A stretch of 64,000 nt of DNA from Gordius sp. MW1 (lineage: Eukaryota > Nematomorpha > Gordioida > Gordea > Gordiidae). Position 1 is the stretch's first letter. Every line of letters begins with the position of its first letter. Under the pieces are notes generated by a model. That model was not told the DNA's origin. It worked only from the letters and a program-made list of their open reading frames with translations, and did not search any database. Both the position numbers and the translations under genes were made by a program. Of this stretch, positions 12,336 through 23,597 are shown in pieces. The stretch is taken from assembly GCA_964036665.1 (NCBI GenBank), contig OZ038531.1:868001-932000 (forward strand), written 5' to 3'.

Positions 12336-12599
12336 CTAATTTTAATCAAATATATTGAAAACAAACAAAATGATGCTTTTAATTATCCTTTATTAAATAC
12401 AATAAAATATATAAAACGCAATAAAATGTTAAATTTTAGTAAATCATTGTAAAATTAAAGCATTTTTAGCTTTTGATGGTAGCCCTCTTCGTCTTTTTTG
12501 ACCAATACTAATATTTTTTGCCTTTATCTTAATTGTACCAAGTGTAGCTATATATATAAGTAATGGGTATAGCATATTTTGAAGTCTAATAGCTCGCTA

Positions 12600-12835
12600 G
12601 CTTCAATAGCTCGTAGATTCGAATTCCGCACCTACCTCTTTTTATTTAAAAATTAAAACCACTTTGCTAAAAAAAACTTGTCAAGTGCGATAAATCTCTG
12701 AGCAAATAAATAAAAATCTAAAGATTTAATAAAAAAAACTTAACATTTAGTTAAAAACTTGGCAAATTGAATAAAAAACTTGATAATGGCAAAAAAAACT
12801 TTGCACTTTGAATAAAAAACTATGCAAAATAATTT
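12600..12835. repeat. array of AAAAACTTGGCA / CTGAGCA units after a tRNA-like arm
   Basis: GTAGATTCGAATTCCGC looks like a tRNA T-arm (a box-B-like core) and is followed by irregular AAAAACTT units. The same order, GGGTTCGAATATCGC then ACTTGGCA and ACTGAGCA units, occurs at 22745-22975. No complete tRNA can be folded. Confidence 0.45.
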
Positions 12836-12869
12836 ATTGCCATCTTAAAAGTATAAAAATAATTTTAGG

Positions 12870-14870
12870 AGATTTCAATGCGTCCTTCACACGTAACGAC
12901 AAAGGTAACTCCGCCTGCATAGGACCCAACTCTATTGGGACCGACCAAAAGAAACAAAAAAATTCTTAAAAAATGGTGCTCCAAACACAAATTTACGGTT
13001 TCTTCAACCTTCACTGTTCTCCCCCGAGACAGTCTAATCACCTACCAAAAAAACGAAAAGCATCGCGGCACCCAAATAGACCATATTTTATGCCAATTAA
13101 AACACCGCAGAATTATCAAAAACTTTCGCACCATCCAACCGATCATAAAGACGGACCACTTCGTCATTGAGGCCGATATCTTTATTACCCCAGCCGCCCT
13201 CCACTCATTTAAAAATATTTAAAACTACCCACCAAGCTCACGTTTAATAAAAGGCACCGCTCAGCTGGCCACAAGACTTCAAGCTGATTATAAGTTACTT
13301 GGCAATTTAGATAGGCTCCCGCCCGATCAACGAGCATAACAACTTATTAACAAAGTTTTTTACCCCCAGCCACGATAAGCAATTACACATCAATTCCAAA
13401 TCCTGGTTATCCGAAGAAACTATCACTCTGCTGGAACCCCGATACAATGTCTTTAAAGACAAAACTCGTAAGTGTAAAAAAATTTGGATTAAGACACTTT
13501 CAAAAAAGATAAAAGTCAGCATTAAGAAAGACAAGAAAAACTTTATCTCTAACAAATTAAACGATTCCGAACAGGCTGCGCGTCTAACAACACCCATTCC
13601 TTATATAAAATACTAAAAACTCTAAAAACAAAATTCTCCAATAAACACAACTCGATATAGAACAGTAATTGCAATCCCAACGACTTCTTGAGACAAACTA
13701 AGATATGGGAAGAACATTTTAGCGCAATCCTAACATTACCAATCCCATTTTCCATATCTGATATATACTTGGATTTTATCAATAACTTCAAATTTCCTCC
13801 CACCTCTGATATTAGTAATGATCCACCGTCCTTAGGCTAAATAAAGTCCGCAGTAAAATCTCTCAAACTTCATAAAGCCCCAGACGGAGGTGCAATTACA
13901 GCCGAGGCCCTTAAGGCTGACATTAATCTTTTATCCAAACTCCTACACTCTCTTTTCTCCAAAATCTGGATACAAGAGTCCATTAGCAAAATCTAAAAAA
14001 AGGAGATCCTTCTATCCCTGACAATTATAAGATATCACTATAATAAATAATATTCCTAAAATCTTCATAAAAATCTTATATAGATGGATTTACCCCTATA
14101 TCTAAAAAACGTAATGACCAATCAGGTGGATTTTCGCAAGTCCAAAACAACAACTGAACACATTCTAACCCTCAAGAACTTAATCGACATTTTTTCTAAA
14201 GCAAAAACACCTCTAATCCTGACTTTTGGTGACATTCATAAAGCCTTCGACTCACTTTCTCACCTTTACATATGGGAATCCTTATGCCTCATTGGGTATC
14301 CCCAAAAAAATCATTAGACCTATCTTCTACCTCTATAAAGACATGGTAGTGGTCGTCAAACATCTGTACCACCGCTCCAACCCTATCTTAGTCAATTCTG
14401 AAGTTAAGCAGGGGTGCCCAATCTCACCTCTTCTATTCATCACTGCCATGGACCTTATAATAAAGAGATCGACACTTCCATTTAAGGGCATCAACTTGGG
14501 CTTCCAAAAAATTTCATTTCTTTTATTGGCAAACAATCTATGCATAGTCTTCTACTCGATCTCCAGAACTCAGAACTTCATGGACAGATTCACCCGGAGA
14601 CCCAGAAACCAGGTCTGATGATCAACCCTAACAAATCCAATAGCCTTTCAATCAATGTACCTGTTTAATTAAAACCCGTTCTCATGGATAATACTCAAGT
14701 CGCCATCTCAGATACAGTAAAATATCTTGGAGTCACTCTCTCCCCCAATACATACTCCCTTCTAGACATCTCTAATAAAATAAATATTTTTACTAGCACT
14801 CCCTCAAAGCTCAAAATTTTAGTCTGACCCTTCACCAAGAACCCTGTCAATAGGGTAACCCCACCAGTAA
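12870..14870 (+). pseudogene. decayed APE-type LINE (non-LTR retrotransposon)
   Basis: Endonuclease remains: LGDFNAS at 12876, RGTQIDHILCQLKHRR and KTDHFVIEADI at 12935-13222. Reverse transcriptase remains at 14084-14618: FRKSKTTTEHILTLKNLIDI, GDIHKAFDSLSH, VKQGCPISPLLFITAMDLII and LLANNLCIVFY, where the YADD box is destroyed (LANN). Stops and shifts are frequent. It is a different lineage from the two RTE copies. Ends not defined. Confidence 0.75.
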
Positions 14871-14899
14871 CAATCACAATAGTGTATTAATTTGGCTAC

Positions 14900-15960
14900 C
14901 AAAAATATAGCCTCTTGGATCACAAGTGAACAAGCCCAACCACCACTCACCACTACAAGGTATCATCGATCAGCATACATGGGCTATGAATAATGCATGA
15001 AATGTCCTAGGAATGACAAAAAAATAAATTGACATTATTATTAAAAACTATGAAAATTTTAATATTTGGTATTAGTGTTTTTTCAAAATTTTACATAATT
15101 GATCCAATTTTTACGAAGATTTACTTTAGTCCTAACTAAACTATAACATGACCTTAGAAAGTAGGAAAAATATACTAATCTAATAACAGCTCTATAATAA
15201 AATACATTTTTTAAGGTCTGACAAATTAAATCACTAAAGTATAGCTATCAAAAGATTTCATAAATATTATATATTCATACTTTTGACATTTTAATGACTA
15301 TTAGCCAAAGTACTGCACATTACTTGTCTGTTATTTACATAACATTTATATTAATTCTAGAGTCGAGAATAAATTGTTTGAAGTTCTGCTTGCGTAAACA
15401 TTTTGGCAAATTTAGGCTAAAATTAAGTTAGGTTAAATTTATTTTATGTTAACCTTTAAAAAACGTATTAGTTTGGGCAAAAGCGTCCCTCCTTTTCGAA
15501 AATTTGTTTTGGCAACTCTATAGTCAAGTAATAGAAAGCAAATTTATTTTTATCAATATTTAACGGGCCGTCGTACAACTTGAAATTTCAAAACTTTGAG
15601 ATTACCGCCAATTATTTACGCCTCAAACTATGTAATTAAATAATTAAAAAATATTAAGCGATGTGTGTTGAATAAGTTCTAGCATCAGACAACTTAACCT
15701 CACTCAAAATAATCTATCAGACAAATTATAATGTGTAATAAATGTTTATATCTTTTAAAACCTGTTTTATGGTGAAAACATCTCACATTGATTACAAGAT
15801 TACAAGATTACAGAAAGAAACAGGCCATATTCTCAATCCAATTAGTCGTTGAATTTGACGTGAAAAATTAATTAACCGCAATATTACACAAAATATCTAA
15901 TTTTGAACCATAACCAAGCATATGGTTTTGTGGAACTGTCAAAGAGCAGAGATGATAAAA
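14900..15960. other. no gene seen
   Basis: AT-rich sequence with no recognised ORF, repeat pair or RNA gene. Confidence 0.4.
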
Positions 15961-15967
15961 AAAATAG

Positions 15968-16275
15968 GATTTAACCATAGACAAAATAGACTGCTCATTG
16001 GGCATGCATACATATGAAAAATTTAATGCCAAAAAAGGTAGCCATCTTGAAAGTATTAACAACCGTAACAGGTAAATTATTTAGATGCTATATATAATTA
16101 TATTTTATATTCATAGGAAAACAAACAAACAAACAAGGGATACAATGACATACTGCGTAGCTACAATGACATACTGTGCAGCTATAAACAAATATATGTT
16201 CAAGATGGCGGTCAAAATTGGCATCACTTTTTTAAAGAGAATGAGCAGTTTATTTAGTCTCTGGATTTAACTTTA
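15968..16275. mobile_element. inverted-repeat element (AGACTGCTCATT family)
   Basis: The left arm (TAGACTGCTCATTGGGC, then TGCCAAAAAAGGTAGCCATC and TTGAA) is repeated in reverse on the right (TTCAAGATGGCGGTCAAAATTG, then GAGAATGAGCAG and TTTAGTCTCTGG). The arms are about 90 bp, the loop about 120 bp. Related arms: 1600-1690 and 45300-45665. No coding capacity; target duplication not established. Confidence 0.6.
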
Positions 16276-16392
16276 TATGTAAGAGCATGGTAAACAGGAT
16301 TTTAACGATCATTTAAGCCTTTTTATTTTTAGGTCAATACTTTTGTGGAAATTTTATTACTATAGAAACTCAGTTGTCTTGGTTTAACTTTC

Positions 16393-16552
16393 GGTGGCCC
16401 GTCAACTCGCCGAAAACAATCTTGCCGAAAATAATGTCCCCCCGCTAAAAAATGTCCCCAAATTTGTGATTGGTTGATGGGTTAGGGTTAATAAGCTTGG
16501 GGACCTTTTTTTAGCTGGGGGACATTATTTTTCGGCGAGTTGATAGGGCACC
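16393..16552. mobile_element. 160-bp MITE with 9-bp target duplication
   Basis: The ends GGTGGCCCGTCAACTCGCCG and CGGCGAGTTGATAGGGCACC are inverted and the match continues inward through AATAATGTCCCCC to the centre, so the whole element folds on itself. The flanks TTAACTTTC (16384-16392 and 16553-16561) are identical; a 9-bp duplication points to a Mutator-type transposase. Confidence 0.88.
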
Positions 16553-16561
16553 TTAACTTTC

Positions 16562-17148
16562 TATGCTTAATTGAGTCAGAACTTCTTAAGAATAAAACTT
16601 TATCTTATTTCAATTATCTTAAGCTATTAGTTTATTTTGTCCAAAATTAGAAAGAAAATTATGGGTTTATTGTAACAATCTTACTCTAATATTTTATAAA
16701 AATAGTATTTACAGGAGTACCAAAATATAAATCCTCTTGGCTACATTGATCGGTGAGTAGTTTATTATTTGATTGTATAAAATTCTCTTTTTATAATGCT
16801 TGAGTCATATGTACATATATCATATTTAAAGATTTATTAATTCATAAGTATTAAGACATTAGCGGTATTAAAGAAAATATTATTATACTAAAGATGAATG
16901 TTGAAGAAAAATAAAGGCAAATTAGATGTCATTAAGCATTAAGATAAAACATTAAAGATTGCGAACGAAAATTTTATATGATATTAAAGATGAATGATAA
17001 ATAAAAGTAAATTAATAGTTGCTAAACGCCGATTTTCTATTTACAAAATCATCTTCCTTTTGGCATGACCTAATTAAATATAAACGTTCTCGTTATTTGA
17101 GAAAGAAGGATATATTCGACATTAGTTTGATGGGTTAAACATTATAAA
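16562..17148. other. no gene seen
   Basis: AT-rich; TCTTGGCTACATTGATCGGT near 16735 resembles TCTTGGGGCTACGTTGATCG near 17460, meaning unclear. Directly downstream of the gene model ending at 17149. Confidence 0.3.
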
Positions 17149-17975
17149 TTACTTTTTCGCATCGTCATTAGTATTGCCACAATCGACGTGGAAAATGAAG
17201 TCGTGTTTCGTTACAGAATGTCTTCCAGAACCTACAATTCCAGTTATGTATTCATTTAAGGAGCGATCTGACTCCTTCCCTCCCTGCATGACGACTATAT
17301 CGTTACCTTTTTGCGTCACTATAGTCTAATTACAAAATTTCATAAATATAAGATATGATAACGCTTTTTAATTGTTATTACATACCATTGAATTAGGTGT
17401 AAGGCTGCTTTGCAAATGCTTTCCTTCATTAGTCAAATATTGTAGGGTAAGCTTAGATCTTGGGGCTACGTTGATCGTTAACTATGTATAAAATATAGAA
17501 TTGATTGAGTCAAAGAGTAATGTTTAATCTAAAATTGTGCATATTGTTATTTACATCGCTATCCATCTTCATTGGAAATATCTTGTTCTTTAATAAATAT
17601 TGCATTGCCTCAACATCATCTGTTTTCATGACTGGCATCTAATAGATCTAGCGCCGTTAAAAACTATTTCAACCTTGTTAGTTGTTTTGTGGAATTCAGC
17701 TCTATCACTCATACTAATCAAAAAAGGATTAATAAATATAAATATTGAAGGAGTTTTCAAAATAAATGGGTTAGTATTACTTCTTTGCTTTCAATTCATC
17801 CAAAAAACTGCTTATACGTATATAAGGGCTGGCTTGAATGCTACACAATTCTATTGTTATAAAATTAAAACATGGATTCGGAATTTCAATATTTACTTTG
17901 AACGATTGATTCCTTGTTAGATTCCGCTGCAAATGCGCTCAAAACTATGCATAGTAGTGACAGATAGAATTTCAT
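17149..17975 (-). CDS. putative small secreted protein, six exons, possibly FAS1-like
   Basis: Minus-strand exons 17975-17897, 17850-17781, 17713-17674, 17638-17555, 17451-17386 and 17325-17149 join through GT-AG introns of 46, 67, 35, 103 and 60 nt with matching phases, giving 171 residues. The N-terminus MKFYLSLLCIVLSAFAAESN is a good signal peptide, so the product is probably secreted. The last exon reads TIVTQKGNDIVVMQGGKESD to a TAA. Order and pattern recall a fasciclin (FAS1) domain, but this is weak. The 35-nt third intron is doubtful: read across with two one-base shifts in T and A runs it continues as TALDLLDASHE, which also fits FAS1. So this is either a micro-intron gene or one with homopolymer errors. 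Confidence 0.55.
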
Positions 17976-18399
17976 GGTTGATTTGAAAATTGGATAGAAA
18001 AATAATTATAATTTATCAGTGTTAAATATGGCTCAATTTATACACTCCCAAATCGAAGACTAAATTTGCAATTCATTTTCTTGGGAAGGACAGAGCTAAT
18101 AAGCAAAAATAAGGTGTGCCAAAATCAACGCAAAAAAAGGGAGACTGTTTATTTTAGCTCGATTACATATGAACTTTCAAAAATTATAGCACTGCTTCAC
18201 CGTTTTTCCTATAAGCGATTGAATTTGTTATTTCACAAATATTTGAAAGATTTTGGCAGAAATTGTCACCAAAAATTGGCTTATTTATCAAAAATTTTCA
18301 TTTACTAACGGGTTAATAATATTCTTTTTTGTATTTGATTAAGTTTATAAAATTTATAAAGATATTTATCAGTAAATTCTGTCAAATTGTCGAATGTCG

Positions 18400-18868
18400 A
18401 GATAACAAATTAGCATTTAGGTAATAATTTTTATTGAGAGCCTGAAGAACACATTTTTTTAATGTTTTAAAAAATGCTTAACATCAAAGTGATTTATTTT
18501 ATTTATAACTTATTGGGCCTTATAAATTTACAAATGAAATTTTTTCTATATTAAAATAATTTGGCGCGACTCCCTTTAGTTATAGCCCTTAGTGGCAACC
18601 ACAATTGGAAATTAAGGCACTGAAGTTCTCGCTCTCCTGAAACAAATTGGAAAAGCGATCTCCAACGTCTCATTAAATTTCAAAGAGTACTTTTTGTCAG
18701 GCAAGTCACAATGGAAATCGTTATATACAACACGATTTTCATACACGGATCGATGCCATCCGTTTTATTTTTTTAGTCGTGAATGTAATCTTATTTTTAC
18801 CATTTAATAAAATATATATTTGATTTTACTAGCTAAAACGAACTTAATGAATTTTATAAGCAATATGG
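18400..18868 (-). other. possible coding remnant 18580-18790
   Basis: On the minus strand NGWHRSVYENRVVYNDFHCD and LPDKKYSLKFNETLEIAFP is open, and one frame over DVGDRFSNLFQESENFSALI with a stop soon after. Both look protein-like, suggesting a frameshifted gene or transposon piece. No family recognised. The rest is AT-rich. Confidence 0.3.
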
Positions 18869-18869
18869 G

Positions 18870-19670
18870 GATAAAAGAAGGGACCCACATATGGTCTTTA
18901 TCGAATTTAAGAAGGCGTCTGACACGGTCCCTCGTGACTTAATATGATGGTGTTAAGAAAACAAAATATCCTTGACGCATATATATGGCTTATGAATAGT
19001 AATTACATTTAAATTCGTGCGTTGGGATGACAGATGGAGGTTCCAAACCTTCTCCGGTTGAAATTTTGTTAAAAAGTCCCTTTTTATCCAACATAATTAT
19101 GAGACAGTCAAAAGCCATCTCCTTGATGTATGCTATATGCTGATGACGTAATTGGGCGTACCCAGGTTTTGAATTAGGGGGGGGGGCAAAACGTTTAAAG
19201 GTTCATTTAGAGGGAAGCAAAACATAAATTTTTTTAATTTGTCAATGTTTTTGCATTGAAATTTTTTTTTTCGTAACTTAGGGGCCCCTTCCCAAACCTG
19301 CCCCCCCCCCTGCGTACACCCATGCGTAGTACAGTGCGAGGAGACAAAGGAGAAAGTATTTAAAGAAGCCGAAAAGTGGTAAAGGCGCTTAGCTGCTTAT
19401 GGTTTAAAGGTCAAAGATCAAATCGCTATATGACCATCTAAGGTATACAAACGTACACAGGTTTACATACCTCCTCGATGTTGCCTATAGAGGAATGTTA
19501 AGTAATAGAAGTCAATGCTCGGATTCAAAAAGGATGGCCTAAATGGCGAATTACGGTGTAATCTGCGACAAGAAAATGTCAATATGAGCAGAGCTTACAA
19601 ATCCAACGTAGGACCGGTTACTTTATGAAGTGAAACATGGGCATTAACCCGCAGGTACGACTACCAGTTC
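18870..19670 (+). pseudogene. RTE fragment, interrupted by a MITE
   Basis: Shows [18 protein letters not shown] at 18890-18945, the active-site start YADDV at 19137-19152, then after a 174-bp insert the continuation QCEETK, and a C-terminal trace (CDKK, SLQIQ) near 19570. Stops are frequent. Same family as the elements at 6186-9260 and 50499-53451. Confidence 0.7.
19149..19322. mobile_element. MITE inserted at the RTE active site
   Basis: Left TTGGGCGTACCCAGG and right CCTGCGTACACCCA are inverted, with G- and C-runs inside, matching the GGGCGTAGCCAGGA family at 40848-41004. It splits YADDV from the following residues of the RTE fragment. The target duplication is imperfect. Confidence 0.65.
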
Positions 19671-19759
19671 TGCTGGATGAATTTCCACAAAAAATATTTT
19701 TGACATCTCATTATGCTTTAGATGACTAATCAATCTAAAAACCCCGAAAATAACGGGTT

Positions 19760-19905
19760 GTCACCAACAGGTAGAGTCGTACACAAGCCGCCCGAAGCCC
19801 GGCCCGAGCCCAACCCAGTCAAGTATTGCCGGGCTCGGTCAGAATTTTATGAATCGGGCTCGGGTCGGGCTTTACGAGGCGGCCCAATCCCGGCCTGAAT
19901 TGAAT
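19760..19905. mobile_element. hAT terminus with GC-rich subterminal motifs
   Basis: TAGAGTCGTACACAAGCC followed by GCCCGAAGCCCGGCCCGAGC and GGGCTCGGGTCGGGCT motifs, as at the ends of 4536-11260 and 23598-24702. No partner end with a matching duplication was identified. Confidence 0.45.
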
Positions 19906-20309
19906 TAAAGCAAACTAATCTTATGTAAAGTATGATTTAAATAAACTCAACTTGATACTAAATAATAATTAACTTCGCACTGCGTACATAATATAGCTTA
20001 AAAACTTTAGCTTTTCCCCTGTCTATTATGTATAATATAACTGACCTGAATTGCACATTCTAGTTTTAAATATTCATAGTAGTTGTAGCAGGTTAAAAAT
20101 ACGCCAGGATAATTGTGCGCAACAATATGATTGGTTAACATCAAGTTTGATAAATATGATTAGCGTGAATGTTCATAACACGTTGAGTAAAGCGATTTTT
20201 GATAGGTTCTATCGCATTTTTCAATCGCAAACCATTCAATATTTAAATTCACTTTTTCCCAGGATATTAATACACCACCAAATTTTGCTAAGTGTCCACC
20301 TAACTTAAA

Positions 20310-20780
20310 AGCTAAAATAGAGTTTCAAATAACCTTGATCTAATTGTACTTTAGTAAAGCTTTGTTCTTAATATTGTTCTTAGAAGAATAAACATGATTT
20401 AATTAGATATTGCTTTTTTCCATCATCTTAGTACAACAAACTTCGCAAACTATCTACTCAAATTATGCAAATAACCTTGATATAATTATACTTTAATAAA
20501 CTTTGTTTTTAATATTGCTCATAGAAGAATATTGGTTTACTAAGATATTGTTTTTTTCGGGATATTACTACATCAAATTTTGCAAACAAAATAAATATTT
20601 TTACCTCAAAATTTTTCACATTTTTTTCTTTCAACCGTATTCATCCAAAATAAATATTTTTACCTCCATCTTCAATATTAACTTAAAAGATAAAATAGAG
20701 TTGCAAATAACCTTGATCTAACTAATTCCATACAATTTTGTTTTTAATATGGTTCATAGAAGAATAAACTTGGTTTGCTT
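20310..20780. repeat. three degenerate repeat units
   Basis: CAAATAACCTTGATCTAATT (20320), CAAATAACCTTGATATAATT (20466) and CAAATAACCTTGATCTAACT (20703) each start about 70 bp of similar sequence ending in AGAAGAATAAAC or a variant. Spacing is unequal, roughly 146 and 237 bp. Confidence 0.6.
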
Positions 20781-20829
20781 AGATATGGTTTTTCCAGAAT
20801 ATCAGTAAATCAAACTTTGCAAACTATCA

Positions 20830-22260
20830 CTTATTAATAACTAGTATTATTTATTATATCATATTTATGCTCGATTATTTTTAAGATTTTGATGCAATTA
20901 TTAAATACATAGAGAAAGTGTAATGACTGGGGAATTTATTGAGAACCAATGTTCTCCCCCCCCCCATTGAACTTTAAACGATTTCCCCCCCCCCCCAATC
21001 CTAAACCTCCCTCCCTAATCCTAAACCTGGCTACGCTCATGAATATATATATGATTTTAACTAATAAATTTATTTCCATCTAATGATTAGTGTTTCGATC
21101 TCGTCGCGATCTCTAAATTGAATGAGGAAATTAAAACGGTTTTTTATTTTAGCTAAACTAGATTGGAGACCTAATTATTAAATTTTATCAGTTAAAAGGT
21201 ATCTCAACGTCTTGAATTAAGTCCTCCCTTCTGTTCCTCCAATTATATAAATGGCAAATAAAAAAAACTATGAAAAGTAATAACCTATATCTCCCATTTT
21301 TAAATGCTTTGCCTTTCCAATCTTAAATTTTATAATGCCCATGTTTATAATGTATTTATTTGCAAATTTTATTGAGAGTTATCAATCTTCAACTTTATAA
21401 GGGCAAAATTAAAAAAACATCTAAATTTTATTATGTAATCAAAGATATTTACAAATATAGATACATAATAATAATTAACGATTGAAAATAGAAAATAAAC
21501 AAATTTTGCTAAAAACAACTTTCAATGCCTAAAATTTGTTATACAATTTTTATGGGCGGCGGCTAAGGCGAAAAAGGTAGCGACGTAAGTGAAAAGATTT
21601 TACAAAATTAGTAGATGGTTTATTCACGCGAACTCGACTTTATATTTACAAAAAGGTTCACGAAGATAAAATTATAACATTTAGTAAAATTACAATGAAA
21701 GAGTGAAAGCGTAGGGGTTGAGAACAATTATAAAGGTTTTAGGGAAAATACAAAGTTAGGGAAAAATTTCGAAGGATTGGGGAAAAATCTACAAGGACTG
21801 CAGTAATGCTGTGTGATGACGCTTATAAAGCCGTTGAATCTTCCCTGGGTGGTGGGCTTGATTGAACGAGCAAATCTTCAGACGGGGCTGCAAAGATTAG
21901 TAACAGATGTGGCTGAGTTCAAAATAAAAAGTAAAAGTAATTAAAAAAAGAGAGCGTCAAAGAAAATTAGCCACTTCCGCGTCTAGGTTAACCCGCGGTA
22001 AAAATGCCTTCCTTTGTCCAATCCCTTTTTTTTAAAATTATAAGGATTGCGGAACCATTCGTTAACCCTTTTAAATTAACATTAAATTAAATAAAACAAA
22101 GTAAGATCAAAGTATACCGCGGACATTAAAACGCGATGTACCAACATATGGTAACGTGGTAAACACGTATACCACAACAATCAATGTTAAATAATCTAAA
22201 CTTACCATTACTGAACAATAAAGACTGATTTAGCCTATTAAGATCTGGCTAACTTTCTTT
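20830..22260. other. repeat ends, no gene
   Basis: A MITE end with C-runs and CTGGCTACGCTCATG lies at 20955-21043. TAGTGTTTCGATCTCGTC at 21089 is a hAT-B terminus without a found partner. 21540-22050 is a less AT-rich block (CGCGAACTCGACTTTATATT) that could be part of an LTR; no proof. Confidence 0.35.
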
Positions 22261-22276
22261 TGCCCCATAGGCACAC

Positions 22277-22610
22277 TTATGGCTTCTTTAGGTGGTTGGC
22301 AAGGTTTAAATTTATTTGCCAACCTAACCCTGCAAATATATTGTTTAAAAAACATTGGACAATTGCACTGTATTTAGCTTTGTTATACCTTAAAAAATTA
22401 TTATATAAGTTAAATTTTTTACCCTCCTCAGTGTTATTTTTATACCCAGAACCCCAGTCTTTATCAGCAAATTTTTTAGCATCTTCAGCTTTTTCACACG
22501 GGGCCACTTTTTTCCAAATATTATTGAGACGTTCACGTTACAATCGATTCTGGTTTTTATCGACAACAACTTCTTCGCAGTCAAATTCATAAAGTTACAG
22601 AGTTTGATAA
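22277..22610 (-). pseudogene. unrecognised ORF remnant, possibly from a Mutator-like element
   Basis: A single minus-strand frame reads EFDCEEVVVDKNQNRL, a TAA, then RERLNNIWKKVAPCEKAEDA, KKFADKDWGSGYKNNTEEGK and LYNNFLRYNKAKYS. The run of plausible residues either side of one stop suggests a dead coding region. The W..GYKNNTEEGKKF pattern recalls N-terminal regions of some Mutator-like transposases, but this is a weak guess. Confidence 0.35.
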
Positions 22611-22744
22611 CCTCAGAATGTAGCTTCAGAGTTCATCGTGTTTGCAAAAATAAACTTAACTTATTATTCCATACTTACAGATTAAAAATATAAAATTAGC
22701 GCCAAAGAGGATAGTTTACGAAATAAAATTTACTTTTATTAACA

Positions 22745-22975
22745 TATTAACAAAAATTGCGGGTTCGAATATCGCTAAAGAATTGTATTTTCAAAAGAGT
22801 TTTTAGTTACTTGGCATTAATAAAAAAATTACTGAGCAAGACATGAATAAAAAACTGAGCAAATGAATTTAATACTGAGCAAGTAATGAAATTACTGAGC
22901 ATTTAATTATTCCACTGGGCATTTAAATATTCTACTGAGCAAAAATTGAATTAGATACTGAGCACAATAATTTGT
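22745..22975. repeat. ACTGAGCA tandem array
   Basis: Seven ACTGAGCA or ACTGGGCA units spaced about 15-25 bp, preceded by GGGTTCGAATATCGC and ACTTGGCA. It is the reverse complement of the TGCTCAGT array at 11830-12115. Confidence 0.6.
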
Positions 22976-22979
22976 CCTC

Positions 22980-23589
22980 TTAAAAAACACGCACTCGAGA
23001 CATAATTTTTTTGTATAAATAATGTTATAATTAGTAGATATCTAAAATTCAATATCATATTAAGATAATACGCCCTTCTGGCGTAACTGGGGGCTTCGCC
23101 CCCAGACTTCCGTTTAGCCAAGGACAGTTTCTGCTTAACATATTTTTTGCTTCAAATTTTCATACACATCTATAACTCTTTTATACTACGTATAAACAAA
23201 GCATATTTGCTATGCAATTTATGTTGGAATCGTCATAATTGCATAGCAAATAATAATATTACTAACAAAAGTTAAAGTTCATGCCCGACTTGACTAAATC
23301 TATACAAAGTTTTACCAATTACCTAGTTTTACCCTATACTAATTAAAAAAAAAAAGTAAACGCCAGTGTTTAAGCTATTGAAAGGAGGGTAATAATTGCT
23401 ATGTTTTTAATAGGGGAGAGTAGGGATATCTATGGGTTAGGAAAAAGGATATAGTTTTGATTAGAAATTTTTAGGAGGCATTCACGATTCATAGATTAAA
23501 CTACAACATTAATTCTTTAAAAATGTGAGTATGCTTTGAAAAAATCTCCTAGAAGTTGTTAAAAATGAAAAGCTATTTTTTGCTTATGC
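22980..23589. other. no gene seen
   Basis: AT-rich; contains TTGCTATGCAATTTATG at 23208 and ATTGCATAGCAAATAAT at 23239, inverted copies of the motif that recurs at 37960, 47447, 48360-48885, 49060 and 57790. Confidence 0.4.
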
Positions 23590-23597
23590 CTTTACAC

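Noticed and set aside
12590-12640. tRNA gene
   Set aside because: A T-arm-like GATTCGAATTC is present but no acceptor, D- or anticodon stems can be paired; more likely part of a repeat.
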